Positions 23,692 through 31,093 of a stretch of DNA of 34,693 bases are shown piece by piece (position 1 is the first letter of the stretch; every line of letters begins with the position of its first letter). The stretch is from contig NZ_JADPRZ010000039.1 of NCBI RefSeq assembly GCF_017347095.1, forward strand, positions 1-34,693, given 5' to 3'. This stretch comes from Sporosarcina sp. E16_8 (GTDB lineage: Bacteria > Bacillota > Bacilli > Bacillales_A > Planococcaceae). Below the pieces are notes generated by a model. That model saw only the letters and a program-made list of their open reading frames with translations, did not search any database and was not told the DNA's origin. A program made the position numbers and the translations under genes.

Positions 23692-24396
23692 TTAAGTAAT
23701 AATCTCTTCGTGTCCCATCGTCTTAAATCTAGTGTTTACTCTTAAAAGTCCTTTTTGAACAAGCATTCGCTTAATAAAATCAGCATCATCAAACGAGACT
23801 AAAAGTATTTGGTGTTCTACTTTAGCCTGGTCTAATTCGCCTTCTAATAATTCTAGGTAACCAAACTCTTTCTTCCCAAATGCATCAGGTTGAAATTTCA
23901 CCTCGACAAACTCACCGAATTCTCCATTCCAACTCGCGGCATCAACTGTTTGACGGTTTCCATCCCCATCTAAAACTATTTTGGGGCGATATAGAACTTT
24001 GACCTGGTTAATTGCTACAATTACACCATAACCTATTTGCGCAGGTACATGTCTTTTGCTAAAGTAGCTTTCGAAAATCTTTTCAGGAATTAGACCACGC
24101 ATTTTATTCCATTCATCTTCAGACTGACAGACTATAAATATTTGTTCTATTAAACTAACAAACTCATTTTTATCAGGTGCTGCTTTCCTCCGATTTGGAA
24201 TAAATGCATTAGCCCATTTTTGAAGCATTGAATTCTGAATACCTTTCTTCCACCAATCTCCACTAACCCTCATAAATGAGTTTAAATCGTTGATTCTTCC
24301 TTTATATTTATATGTATGTATCGCTATCAATTCTGCAACCTTATCTAAATGCGGATGTTCGTAATCTGACGGGTGGAATTCAATTGTTGCTTTCAT
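23692..24396 (-). CDS. PD-(D/E)XK nuclease-like protein, third gene of SecB-like trio
   Basis: 234 residues, cytosolic. The N-terminal half is helical and includes RINDLNSFMRVSGDWWKKGI. The C-terminal half has a nuclease-like pattern: Asp in VDAASWNGEFGEF, then strand FVEVKFQP with ExK, a helix (YLELLEGELDQAKVEH) and the strand QILLVSFDDADF, which is the order expected of the PD-(D/E)XK core. No close family is recognised, so activity is inferred. ATG 24396 overlaps the SecB-like gene's end by 17 nt, with AGGA just upstream, so translation is probably coupled. It is the best toxin/effector candidate of the trio. Confidence 0.65.
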   Translation of the reverse strand: MKATIEFHPSDYEHPHLDKVAELIAIHTYKYKGRINDLNSFMRVSGDWWKKGIQNSMLQKWANAFIPNRRKAAPDKNEFVSLIEQIFIVCQSEDEWNKMRGLIPEKIFESYFSKRHVPAQIGYGVIVAINQVKVLYRPKIVLDGDGNRQTVDAASWNGEFGEFVEVKFQPDAFGKKEFGYLELLEGELDQAKVEHQILLVSFDDADFIKRMLVQKGLLRVNTRFKTMGHEEIIT

Positions 24397-24859
24397 CTTG
24401 TCCTACGCTTTCATTACTTTTCGCATTTTGAATTAATGATTGAATAATATCCATAGTTGGTAAAATAATTGGATCGATATTCATTTGTGCTGAAAGTGAA
24501 GCGACCAACGCCCTGACATATGGAACTAATTGCGGGACAGTCTGAACCTCAACAAAATGGTTGAATTCATCAATTCCAATCTCCTCCTTCGCTAAAAACG
24601 TACCCCTATATACGGTTTCAATTTCAATTGCACTTTCCCCATCCCACGTGTTTTTACATTCAACAACAGTCTTTAGAAAAGCATCTATCTTATTGTTCAC
24701 TATCCCATTAATTCTAAAGCTAAATGTTAATTCACTATGTAGGGGCATTGTAATCTCTTCTATATTTTTTGTTATTTTTAATTCCTCAAGTGAAGCTCTT
24801 TCTAATTGAATCATTGTTTTAGAAATAACATATTCCTCATACGCTTTTGAAATTTCCAT
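24380..24859 (-). CDS. SecB-fold chaperone-like protein
   Basis: 159 residues, about the length of E. coli SecB (155). The C-terminal half follows the SecB pattern: strand EIETVYRGTFLAKEE, then VQTVPQLVPYVRALVASLSA, and NIDPIILPTMDIIQSLIQ, matching SecB's PYAREVI..., L.P.NFD.L arrangement. The N-terminal half has the two strands ELTFSFRINGI and KTVVECKNTW. Bacilli lack canonical SecB, and SecB-like proteins in Gram-positives and actinobacteria often act as chaperones of toxin-antitoxin systems (TAC). ATG 24859 follows AAGGGGAGAT; the longer frame to 24919 lies inside the upstream gene. Middle gene of a tight operon. Confidence 0.72.
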   Translation of the reverse strand: MEISKAYEEYVISKTMIQLERASLEELKITKNIEEITMPLHSELTFSFRINGIVNNKIDAFLKTVVECKNTWDGESAIEIETVYRGTFLAKEEIGIDEFNHFVEVQTVPQLVPYVRALVASLSAQMNIDPIILPTMDIIQSLIQNAKSNESVGQDESNN

Positions 24860-24872
24860 GCTAGATCTCCCC

Positions 24873-25406
24873 TTATCCGTATAATAAAAGCCCTGCACCA
24901 TTAGTGACAGAGCTTCCAATTACTTTCCAACTATTTTCATTATCCTGAAATTTATTTTCGGGTAATGGGATTTTCTCTTCAGTGATATCGATTGCAGTAG
25001 CAGCGGTTTCGAAATAACTTGTTATAAATTCACTTACTGTCAGTAAGAGTTCCGTGATTGACAGTAAAAATATATCCAGGGAACCGCTCGATACATCCAT
25101 ATCCAATATGACTTTTCTATAGTGTAAAAAGTCTATTATCTCATCAGATTCGGGTAATCTTTTATCCAATACCTTCAATAAGTCAAATCCTTTATCATCC
25201 ATCCACTCCCAAAAATAAAGTGCATCAGGATGTAAATCTTTTGAAACTTCAACGAATTCACGGAGGTTGTCACTTTTCCCAGTATCTACTTGAAAGTATT
25301 GATCCATGGCTAAATATAGATCAATTAAAAGATCATTCAACATCGTATCAGTTTTACTTTTAATAGGGGTTGTAAGTCCCATGAACCGTTTCGGATTAGT
25401 GTTCAT
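24873..25406 (-). CDS. Hypothetical protein, first gene of SecB-like trio
   Basis: 177 residues, acidic, mostly helical, with no signal peptide. It has several hydrophobic helices without clear TM length (IFLLSITELLLTVSEFITSY) and aromatic-rich stretches (DALYFWEWMDDKGFDLL). No family recognised and no HTH seen, so it is not an obvious antitoxin repressor. ATG 25406 follows GGGAGG at about 10 bp. It ends 13 nt before the SecB-like start. Given the trio's compact layout it may be the partner or client of the SecB-like protein, which is inference only. Confidence 0.65.
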   Translation of the reverse strand: MNTNPKRFMGLTTPIKSKTDTMLNDLLIDLYLAMDQYFQVDTGKSDNLREFVEVSKDLHPDALYFWEWMDDKGFDLLKVLDKRLPESDEIIDFLHYRKVILDMDVSSGSLDIFLLSITELLLTVSEFITSYFETAATAIDITEEKIPLPENKFQDNENSWKVIGSSVTNGAGLLLYG

Positions 25407-25946
25407 AGCTATGTTTCCTCCCTTAGAGGTCTATTCCTTAGCTTATAGTACGTTTTTCTTTTTGTACATACAAAGACATTAATCTCTACTTAAAATAATT
25501 TCAGAACCAATAACCGGTTAACTTCTGAAATAGATAGCCCATGAGGTTCTCAACATAGACAAATCCTCAGGTTGCATAATCCTAAATCACAAAAACCTTT
25601 ATACTATACCTTATTCTACAGCCTCTGAATAAACCCTTCAATTTAAACAATCTCACAGAAAAACAAAAATGCTTCATGTGTATAATAAACAGCAACCACT
25701 TTTTAAGGTTTGGATAAAATAGGAATAAATGTGGAAACGTAATCTAAGTCCATCAATCATAAACATCATACACCTCACCAACCGAGCATAAACAACGCGC
25801 CACCAATCATATTCCCCACCAAAAAAACCAAAAATCCCCCTATATACGCAAAAAAAATCAGACATCACGTACATGTCTGATTTTCAATATAATAGGTTCT
25901 ACATCTATTGCCTAAATCGTTATTTACGCACCAAAACGTACAGCCG
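25407..25946. other. Intergenic region with relic copy 2 and pgi terminator
   Basis: It contains the promoter zone of the trio (25407-25500, AT-rich, no clear consensus), an unremarkable stretch to 25740, and the second copy of the intergenic relic (25740-25920). Read on the minus strand, 25770-25855 encodes FFAYIGGFLVFLVGNMIGG, then ALFMLGW and a stop. This looks like the last helix of a membrane protein but has no start, so it may be a gene remnant. Confidence 0.4.
25851..25884 (-). terminator. Terminator downstream of pgi
   Basis: AATCAGACAT (25857-25866) and ATGTCTGATT (25873-25882) form a perfect 10-bp stem, with a T run on the minus strand. Confidence 0.88.
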
Positions 25947-27251
25947 TTATTGGCCTGCTGTCACATGTCCTGGCTTCTCCAACAATCTAAATGTAATGTT
26001 TTTATAATCCTCAACTCCGGGCTGATCGAAAGGATTTAGGCCCTGCAAGTAAGCACTCATTGCACATGACAGTTCGAAGAAGTAAATTAGGTAGCCGAGG
26101 TTATACTCATCCTGTTTAGCCACGTCAATCCGTAGGACGGGGACGCCGCCCTCTATATGCGCTTCCATAGCGCCATGCATCATAACTTCATTGATTTCAT
26201 TCAAGGTTTTATCCGCTAGATAATTCAAGCCATCTAAATTGTCGGCAGATGTGGGGATTGCATTATCCTCCGCAGCTTCCGTGAAATGGATGAACGTTTC
26301 GAAAAGAATCCGTTGACCATCTTGTACATATTGACCGAGGGAGTGTAAATCGGTAGGATAGGCAACCGCTGCTGGGAAGATACCTTTGCCGTCTTTCCCT
26401 TCACTTTCACCAAATAGCTGCTTCCACCACTCGTGGAAAGTCGCAAGGTTTGGCGAGAAACTTGCTAAAATTTCGACGTTATAGCCTTCAGATAGCAGAT
26501 GATTACGTAAAGCTGCATACTGATAAGCAGTATTCGAACTGATATCCTCGCTTGATAGATCGTGAACTGCTGCTTTTGCTCCTGCAAGAAGTTGTTCAAT
26601 ATCGACCCCTGCTACTGCAAGAGGAAGTAATCCAACTGGTGTAAGTACAGAATAACGACCGCCAATATCATCTGGTACAACAAAAGTCGCAAATCCTGAA
26701 CGTACAGCCAATTCTCTCAAAGCACCTTGTGATTTATCGGTAATGGCAACAATTCGTTCACTTGCGGATGAACCATAGCGGTTTTCCATGAATTCAAGCA
26801 AAATCCGGAAAGCGATTGCAGGTTCCGTTGTTGTTCCAGATTTCGAAATAACAATGACCGCAACTTCTTTACTTCCCATATAGCTTACTAATTGTTTCAT
26901 ATAGGCTCCGCTTAAGTTTTGGCCGGCAAAAATCACTTCAGGATTGTCCGAATTTTTTTCGAAATACGGTGATAGTGCGTCTTGAATAGCCCTTGCACCT
27001 AAATACGAACCTCCGATACCTATCACAACAACCAACTCTGCTTTTTCACGCAACTTCTTCGCTACATTTAGAACCTCAGCTAGTTCATTTGACGGAACCT
27101 CATTCGGTAAATCCTTCCACCCCAAATAGTCAGCGCCTTCAGTAGTGCCTTTGTTCATTTCTTGATGAATCGTTTTTACGCGTGCACCAAATAGTTCCTC
27201 AAGTTTACTTGTAGAAATATGTGACTGATTTAATGTTAATGGATTTGTCAA
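25947..27251 (-). CDS. pgi: Glucose-6-phosphate isomerase
   Basis: Interconverts glucose 6-phosphate and fructose 6-phosphate in glycolysis; cytosolic. 434 residues, slightly shorter than the ~450 of other bacilli. Hallmarks are VVVIGIGGSYLGARAIQDAL, VIVISKSGTTTEPAIAFR, VPDDIGGRYSVLTPVGLLPL and the C-terminal GLNPFDQPGVEDYK. TTG 27251 is 9 bp after GGGGAG. It is the one clear core-metabolism gene of the region and shows that TTG starts are not limited to exported proteins here. Terminator downstream. Confidence 0.96.
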   Translation of the reverse strand: MTNPLTLNQSHISTSKLEELFGARVKTIHQEMNKGTTEGADYLGWKDLPNEVPSNELAEVLNVAKKLREKAELVVVIGIGGSYLGARAIQDALSPYFEKNSDNPEVIFAGQNLSGAYMKQLVSYMGSKEVAVIVISKSGTTTEPAIAFRILLEFMENRYGSSASERIVAITDKSQGALRELAVRSGFATFVVPDDIGGRYSVLTPVGLLPLAVAGVDIEQLLAGAKAAVHDLSSEDISSNTAYQYAALRNHLLSEGYNVEILASFSPNLATFHEWWKQLFGESEGKDGKGIFPAAVAYPTDLHSLGQYVQDGQRILFETFIHFTEAAEDNAIPTSADNLDGLNYLADKTLNEINEVMMHGAMEAHIEGGVPVLRIDVAKQDEYNLGYLIYFFELSCAMSAYLQGLNPFDQPGVEDYKNITFRLLEKPGHVTAGQ

Positions 27252-27356
27252 TTCAACATTCTCCCCTTCTATGTGGTTTTATCAATTCAAGCCAGTCGTT
27301 CCTATTTCGTAACGCCCCTAACGGCTTGTTGCAGGTTCACTAACAGTTTAACACTT

Positions 27357-27524
27357 TCAACTTCCGCCCATCTTTTCATCAAGATAGGCTGCTAACTCAT
27401 TTTTCATGAGGTGAGCCACTTTTGCTACCGCAATTAATACTAGTTCCAGTGTACTCTCCCTCTCTATTATGACCAACAACCGTTGTAACTTCAATTCTAA
27501 ACTATTAGAAAGTTTGTCTTGGTT
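27357..27524 (-). CDS. Possible small protein (weak)
   Basis: A 55-codon frame upstream of pgi: MNQDKLSNSLELKLQRLLVI, then a helix ending KNELAAYLDEKMGGS. Helical and short, superficially like Spo0E-type phosphatases but without the S-Q-x-L-D signature; a frameshifted relic is possible. No ribosome site is visible. The rest of 27252-27628 holds nothing else. Confidence 0.25.
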   Translation of the reverse strand, partial: NQDKLSNSLELKLQRLLVIIERESTLELVLIAVAKVAHLMKNELAAYLDEKMGGS

Positions 27525-27628
27525 CATTGATTGGCACCAGGCGTTCAAGATTTCCTTCTTTATCTTCAGTATTGACTGAGTACCACAGTCACCTAGGTAA
27601 TTCAGAGGCTAGCAAACACCCGAAACAA

Positions 27629-27849
27629 TATAAAGTTATTCTTCAATTAGAGGGGGGTTTCGCCATGCCCCACTGATTGTTTAAAGAACTTAGGCCAAGA
27701 GCGCCACGTCCTGTGGCAAATCCCTAAGTAACCAACATCCTGTTGGCCCTAACCATTCGGGCTTTTACGGGCAGTTAGATCCCCCAACTATTCTTCTTGT
27801 GTCCCCGAAGACTTGACGTGGGGGTCTTACTGCCCGTTAATGCGGGAGC
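27629..27849. mobile_element. IS200/IS605-like hairpin element, copy 4 (longest form)
   Basis: Same ends as copy 1, but with an extra ~70 bp: ACTTAGG...CCTAAGT enclosing GCCACGTCCTGTGGC, followed by CCAACATCCTGTTGG. Two hairpins with the same TCCTG-type loop make a structured RNA plausible. Then come the common TTCGGGCTTTTACGGGCAG and the well-paired stems CCCCCAACT/ACGTGGGGG and CGGGCAG/CTGCCCG. Confidence 0.55.
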
Positions 27850-27964
27850 AATTTTTCCACTTTTCGGCTAACATTTCCTCTGTTCATCCCGATATACTAC
27901 CTATGGACTGGTTTATCTATATAGACCCTGAATAGTTACAAAAATTGTATAGGAGGCATTGCAT

Positions 27965-29617
27965 TTGATTACAAAACGCTTGTTTTTTCCAGCTATTATC
28001 ATGTACCTTTTTTCAAGTCTTTTCTTCATTAATTCAGCAGCAGCGAGTGCACCGGTTAACGGTACTTTTGTGGATGTAACGTATGACGAAGTACAGCTTG
28101 ATAAAAACACGACAGAAAAACGTTTAAAAAGCATTACGATTAAAAATGAGCAAGGACGGACGATGACGTTGACTATCGATAAGTTTGCCAAGTTGTCGGT
28201 CGATTCGGTTATGACGACAATCGATGCATTCAAGCTCGGTATGGAAGTGGAAGTCGATGTCGAATTACGCCGTGTTAAAGCACTGCGGGGTCTGACAGGT
28301 TCAGAGCCTGCTCAGATTGTTCATCGTGATAAAGTTGTCACGGGTACTGTCAACAAGATGGACAAGGATGGCAAGTTCATCACAGTCAGACTCGATGATG
28401 GCAAGTCAAAAACGTATTATTTAACGCATGAAACCGACATCCTCAAAGGGACTGAACGGACAGATATAAGTGTTCTATACGAGGGAGATCGCGTTAAGCT
28501 CATTTTTTCCGAATATGATACGAACTTCATTGCTTCCATTGAAGTGATTGTTCAAGGTATCAAAATTGAAGGGCTCTATAAAGGGACGATTCAGCGAATT
28601 GACGCTACAAATAACAAGCTCATCGTGTCGAATGAAATGATGTTCCGCGATTGGAAGTGGCAACCAACTGCTCCGCAAAGTAACAGCAGCTATACATACT
28701 CTGCTAAAACGCCCATTTACCTGGGCAATGAAAAAATTAAGCCGGATCGCTTGCGTTACTATGCGAATCACGATGTTTATTTCGTGACCGTTAGTCAATT
28801 TGGACAATCAGTAATTGAGAAGATGGTTATCAAGAAGACGAATGAGCGCACTTTTTATGAACCTATGACTTTCGTCAATACTTCGTCGAATTTGATTGGA
28901 CTGAAAAATGTCGGTTCTGTTTCGTATAATCCGGGTACGATTCTAGTCCGCAACGGTCGATTGATTGATTCGAACAGTTTGCTAGCGAGCGGAACAGCAT
29001 TTGTTGTCACGGACGGCGTTCAGAAGAGCCAATACGCCACTGTTGTGCACATTACGAATGACGGTTTCCAAAGCCCGAACTTGACGAATCACTCGATTTA
29101 CTACGGCCAGATTAGTTCAGGCAATTCATACACTGTCACACTGAAAAATGCTTCGCTACTGTCTAACAACTATTGGAGGCCTGTAACGGCGCCGAAGTTT
29201 GGATTTAGTAACGATACTGTTGCTGTTGAAGATTTATTTGGTTCTGTCATTAAGATTGTTCCGCAGCAAGATGAAATGAGACACCATGTAGGTCGCTTCG
29301 GTTACTTCTATGTGGCCAATAATACGATTGTTGCCACTCATCTCATCGATCCAAAAGCACCTACAGCAAATCTAGTTTCTGTCGGAAGGATTGAACGTAT
29401 TAATCAGCATAAACCAGCCGTCATTGGTATCCGTAATGTCAGCCAGTGGATGAACGGTTATTGGAATACGGCAGGAAATATTTCCAGCATGAACATCGAA
29501 CAAGCAACAATTATTCGTGACGGCAAAGTAATTCAAGCAAGCGATTTACTACCAGGTGAACGTGTTTATATCCTGCATGAATCGAAAGTTAAAGGGCGGG
29601 TACTGCTAGTCAATTGA
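27965..29617 (+). CDS. Secreted surface protein of unknown family
   Basis: About 550 residues. Signal peptide (LFFPAIIMYLFSSLFFINSAAAS), then an all-beta body without SLH repeats. Small repeated barrel-like blocks can be seen: VTGTVNKMDKDGKFITVRLD, LYKGTIQRIDATNNKLIVS and VSVGRIERINQHKPAVIGIR share a G-x-(I/V)-x-(R/K)-(I/M) strand pattern, as in repeated OB- or SH3-like units. TTG 27965 is 8 bp after GGAGG; TTG 27959 is too close. It is the first gene of an operon with two SLH proteins, so it is probably an S-layer-associated partner held at the surface by them. Family not recognised. Confidence 0.75.
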   Translation: MITKRLFFPAIIMYLFSSLFFINSAAASAPVNGTFVDVTYDEVQLDKNTTEKRLKSITIKNEQGRTMTLTIDKFAKLSVDSVMTTIDAFKLGMEVEVDVELRRVKALRGLTGSEPAQIVHRDKVVTGTVNKMDKDGKFITVRLDDGKSKTYYLTHETDILKGTERTDISVLYEGDRVKLIFSEYDTNFIASIEVIVQGIKIEGLYKGTIQRIDATNNKLIVSNEMMFRDWKWQPTAPQSNSSYTYSAKTPIYLGNEKIKPDRLRYYANHDVYFVTVSQFGQSVIEKMVIKKTNERTFYEPMTFVNTSSNLIGLKNVGSVSYNPGTILVRNGRLIDSNSLLASGTAFVVTDGVQKSQYATVVHITNDGFQSPNLTNHSIYYGQISSGNSYTVTLKNASLLSNNYWRPVTAPKFGFSNDTVAVEDLFGSVIKIVPQQDEMRHHVGRFGYFYVANNTIVATHLIDPKAPTANLVSVGRIERINQHKPAVIGIRNVSQWMNGYWNTAGNISSMNIEQATIIRDGKVIQASDLLPGERVYILHESKVKGRVLLVN

Positions 29618-29654
29618 CTAGTGCAACCTCCAGTGTAGAAAGGGATGAAGATCT

Positions 29655-31079
29655 ATTAATAAGTTTGGTATTTTTATGTGTGCGTTGGGTTTGTCAATCT
29701 TGATAGCAACACCGTCGGTAGAGGCTAAACCAGCTGATTTCAACGGCGGTATCCTCAATGAATATGTCTATGAAGAGGTGGTTTTTTTAACAGGCTACCC
29801 TATCACTTTCTCAGGCAAAGCGACTGTCACCGAAAAGGAGAATAAGGGACAGCTGACGTCTACGTACCGTTTTACATTAGCAAATACGGCTGGCGATAAG
29901 TTAACGCGCAGTGTTGTCTATGTATCCGATATCGACGAACGAGTAGATAAGGGTCAAACAACTGCTCAGACCTCCGTGAAAAGCTATTCTGAAAAAATAA
30001 CAATTGGTAAAAACCTAACGTACACGCTTGATGATTATCAATTTTCACAAGGTGCAGTGAGCGACAATCGCCCTGCTTCTGATTATTATTCAGGCAATAT
30101 TGTAGGCCGTAAAACGTATAAAATGGCCAATAAAACGCCAAAGTCAGAAGAGCTGATCACTGTTCACATGAGTGGCCGTAATATGGGCTATGAAAACTTC
30201 TGGGGAGCAACTGAAACGCAAATTATGGATTATGAAATTGGTACGAATGAAGGATCTGCTTTCGTGACAAGTAAAGTATCTGACAGCAAGTCTAGAACGC
30301 TTCAATACGAAGCACATGACCCTTCCCTATCCAGTTTTACGGGGGGACACGCTGTCATTAGTAAATCTACTATGATTGGTGAATATACGTATACTATCCC
30401 TTATGGGGCGGGAAAAGGTGTTGTTCATTTATCCCAAAAAAATGTTCCTAAAATCGAACGACTCATCGTTCCTAAATTCCGCGATGTTGCCAAACACTGG
30501 GCAAAGGATGATATTGAACGGCTGTATTCGCTAGGTGTGTTTGATGAAAAAACGCAGTTCTTCTCGCCGAATACGCCAATGAAACGTTATCAGTTTACGG
30601 TTGGTGTATTGAAAGCGGTCGATATTCGTGTACTCGAGCAACCTAAAAAGAGTAAAGTGCCGAAAAAAGCGATTTTCAACGATTTAAATGTGAAAGATCC
30701 CGATTATCTATTCATTGAAAGTGCTGTTGAAAAAGGAATTATTACGGGCGTTACGCCGGATGAATTCAAGCCAAATAGTCCCGTGACACGTGTACAAGCT
30801 GTCGCGATATTGATCCGCGCACTAGGTATGGAAGGCCGCGCGCCGAGTCCTGGTTATCGCACGAATTATGTGGATAACAATAAAATTCCAGCTTGGGGGA
30901 AAGACAGTGTGTATGTAGCAACGGAACTTGGCTTGATTTATGGCGATGAAAAAAATCGTTTCAATCCGAATGCCCCGTTAACTAGGGCACAATCCGCGGC
31001 ACTTATTGTCCGTTTCCTTGATTTCCTAGAAAGTGATTTAAAACAAAACTATCGTGATGATATGCTCTTTTTTGAGTGA
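29655..31079 (+). CDS. SLH-domain surface protein (C-terminal SLH repeats)
   Basis: 474 residues. Signal peptide NKFGIFMCALGLSILIATPS, ending VEAK, then a beta-rich domain of about 240 residues (GKATVTEKENKGQLTSTYRF) of unknown family. Three SLH repeats lie at the C-terminus: FRDVAKHWAKDDIERLYSLG, FNDLNVKDPDYLFIESAVEK..GVTPDEFKPNSPVTRVQ, and YVDNNKIPAWGKDS..NPNAPLTRAQ. ATG 29676 has no ribosome site and removes the lysine of the n-region. ATT 29655 lies 10 bp after AAAGGG and restores it, so a rare ATT start is proposed. Its stop is 15 nt before the next gene's start; same operon. Confidence 0.82.
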   Translation: MNKFGIFMCALGLSILIATPSVEAKPADFNGGILNEYVYEEVVFLTGYPITFSGKATVTEKENKGQLTSTYRFTLANTAGDKLTRSVVYVSDIDERVDKGQTTAQTSVKSYSEKITIGKNLTYTLDDYQFSQGAVSDNRPASDYYSGNIVGRKTYKMANKTPKSEELITVHMSGRNMGYENFWGATETQIMDYEIGTNEGSAFVTSKVSDSKSRTLQYEAHDPSLSSFTGGHAVISKSTMIGEYTYTIPYGAGKGVVHLSQKNVPKIERLIVPKFRDVAKHWAKDDIERLYSLGVFDEKTQFFSPNTPMKRYQFTVGVLKAVDIRVLEQPKKSKVPKKAIFNDLNVKDPDYLFIESAVEKGIITGVTPDEFKPNSPVTRVQAVAILIRALGMEGRAPSPGYRTNYVDNNKIPAWGKDSVYVATELGLIYGDEKNRFNPNAPLTRAQSAALIVRFLDFLESDLKQNYRDDMLFFE

Positions 31080-31093
31080 GGGAGGTCGAAGAT

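Noticed and set aside
25674..25874. 66-codon minus-strand ORF downstream of pgi
   Set aside because: It overlaps the terminator and the relic repeat; another frame looks more like a membrane-protein remnant, and neither has a credible start.
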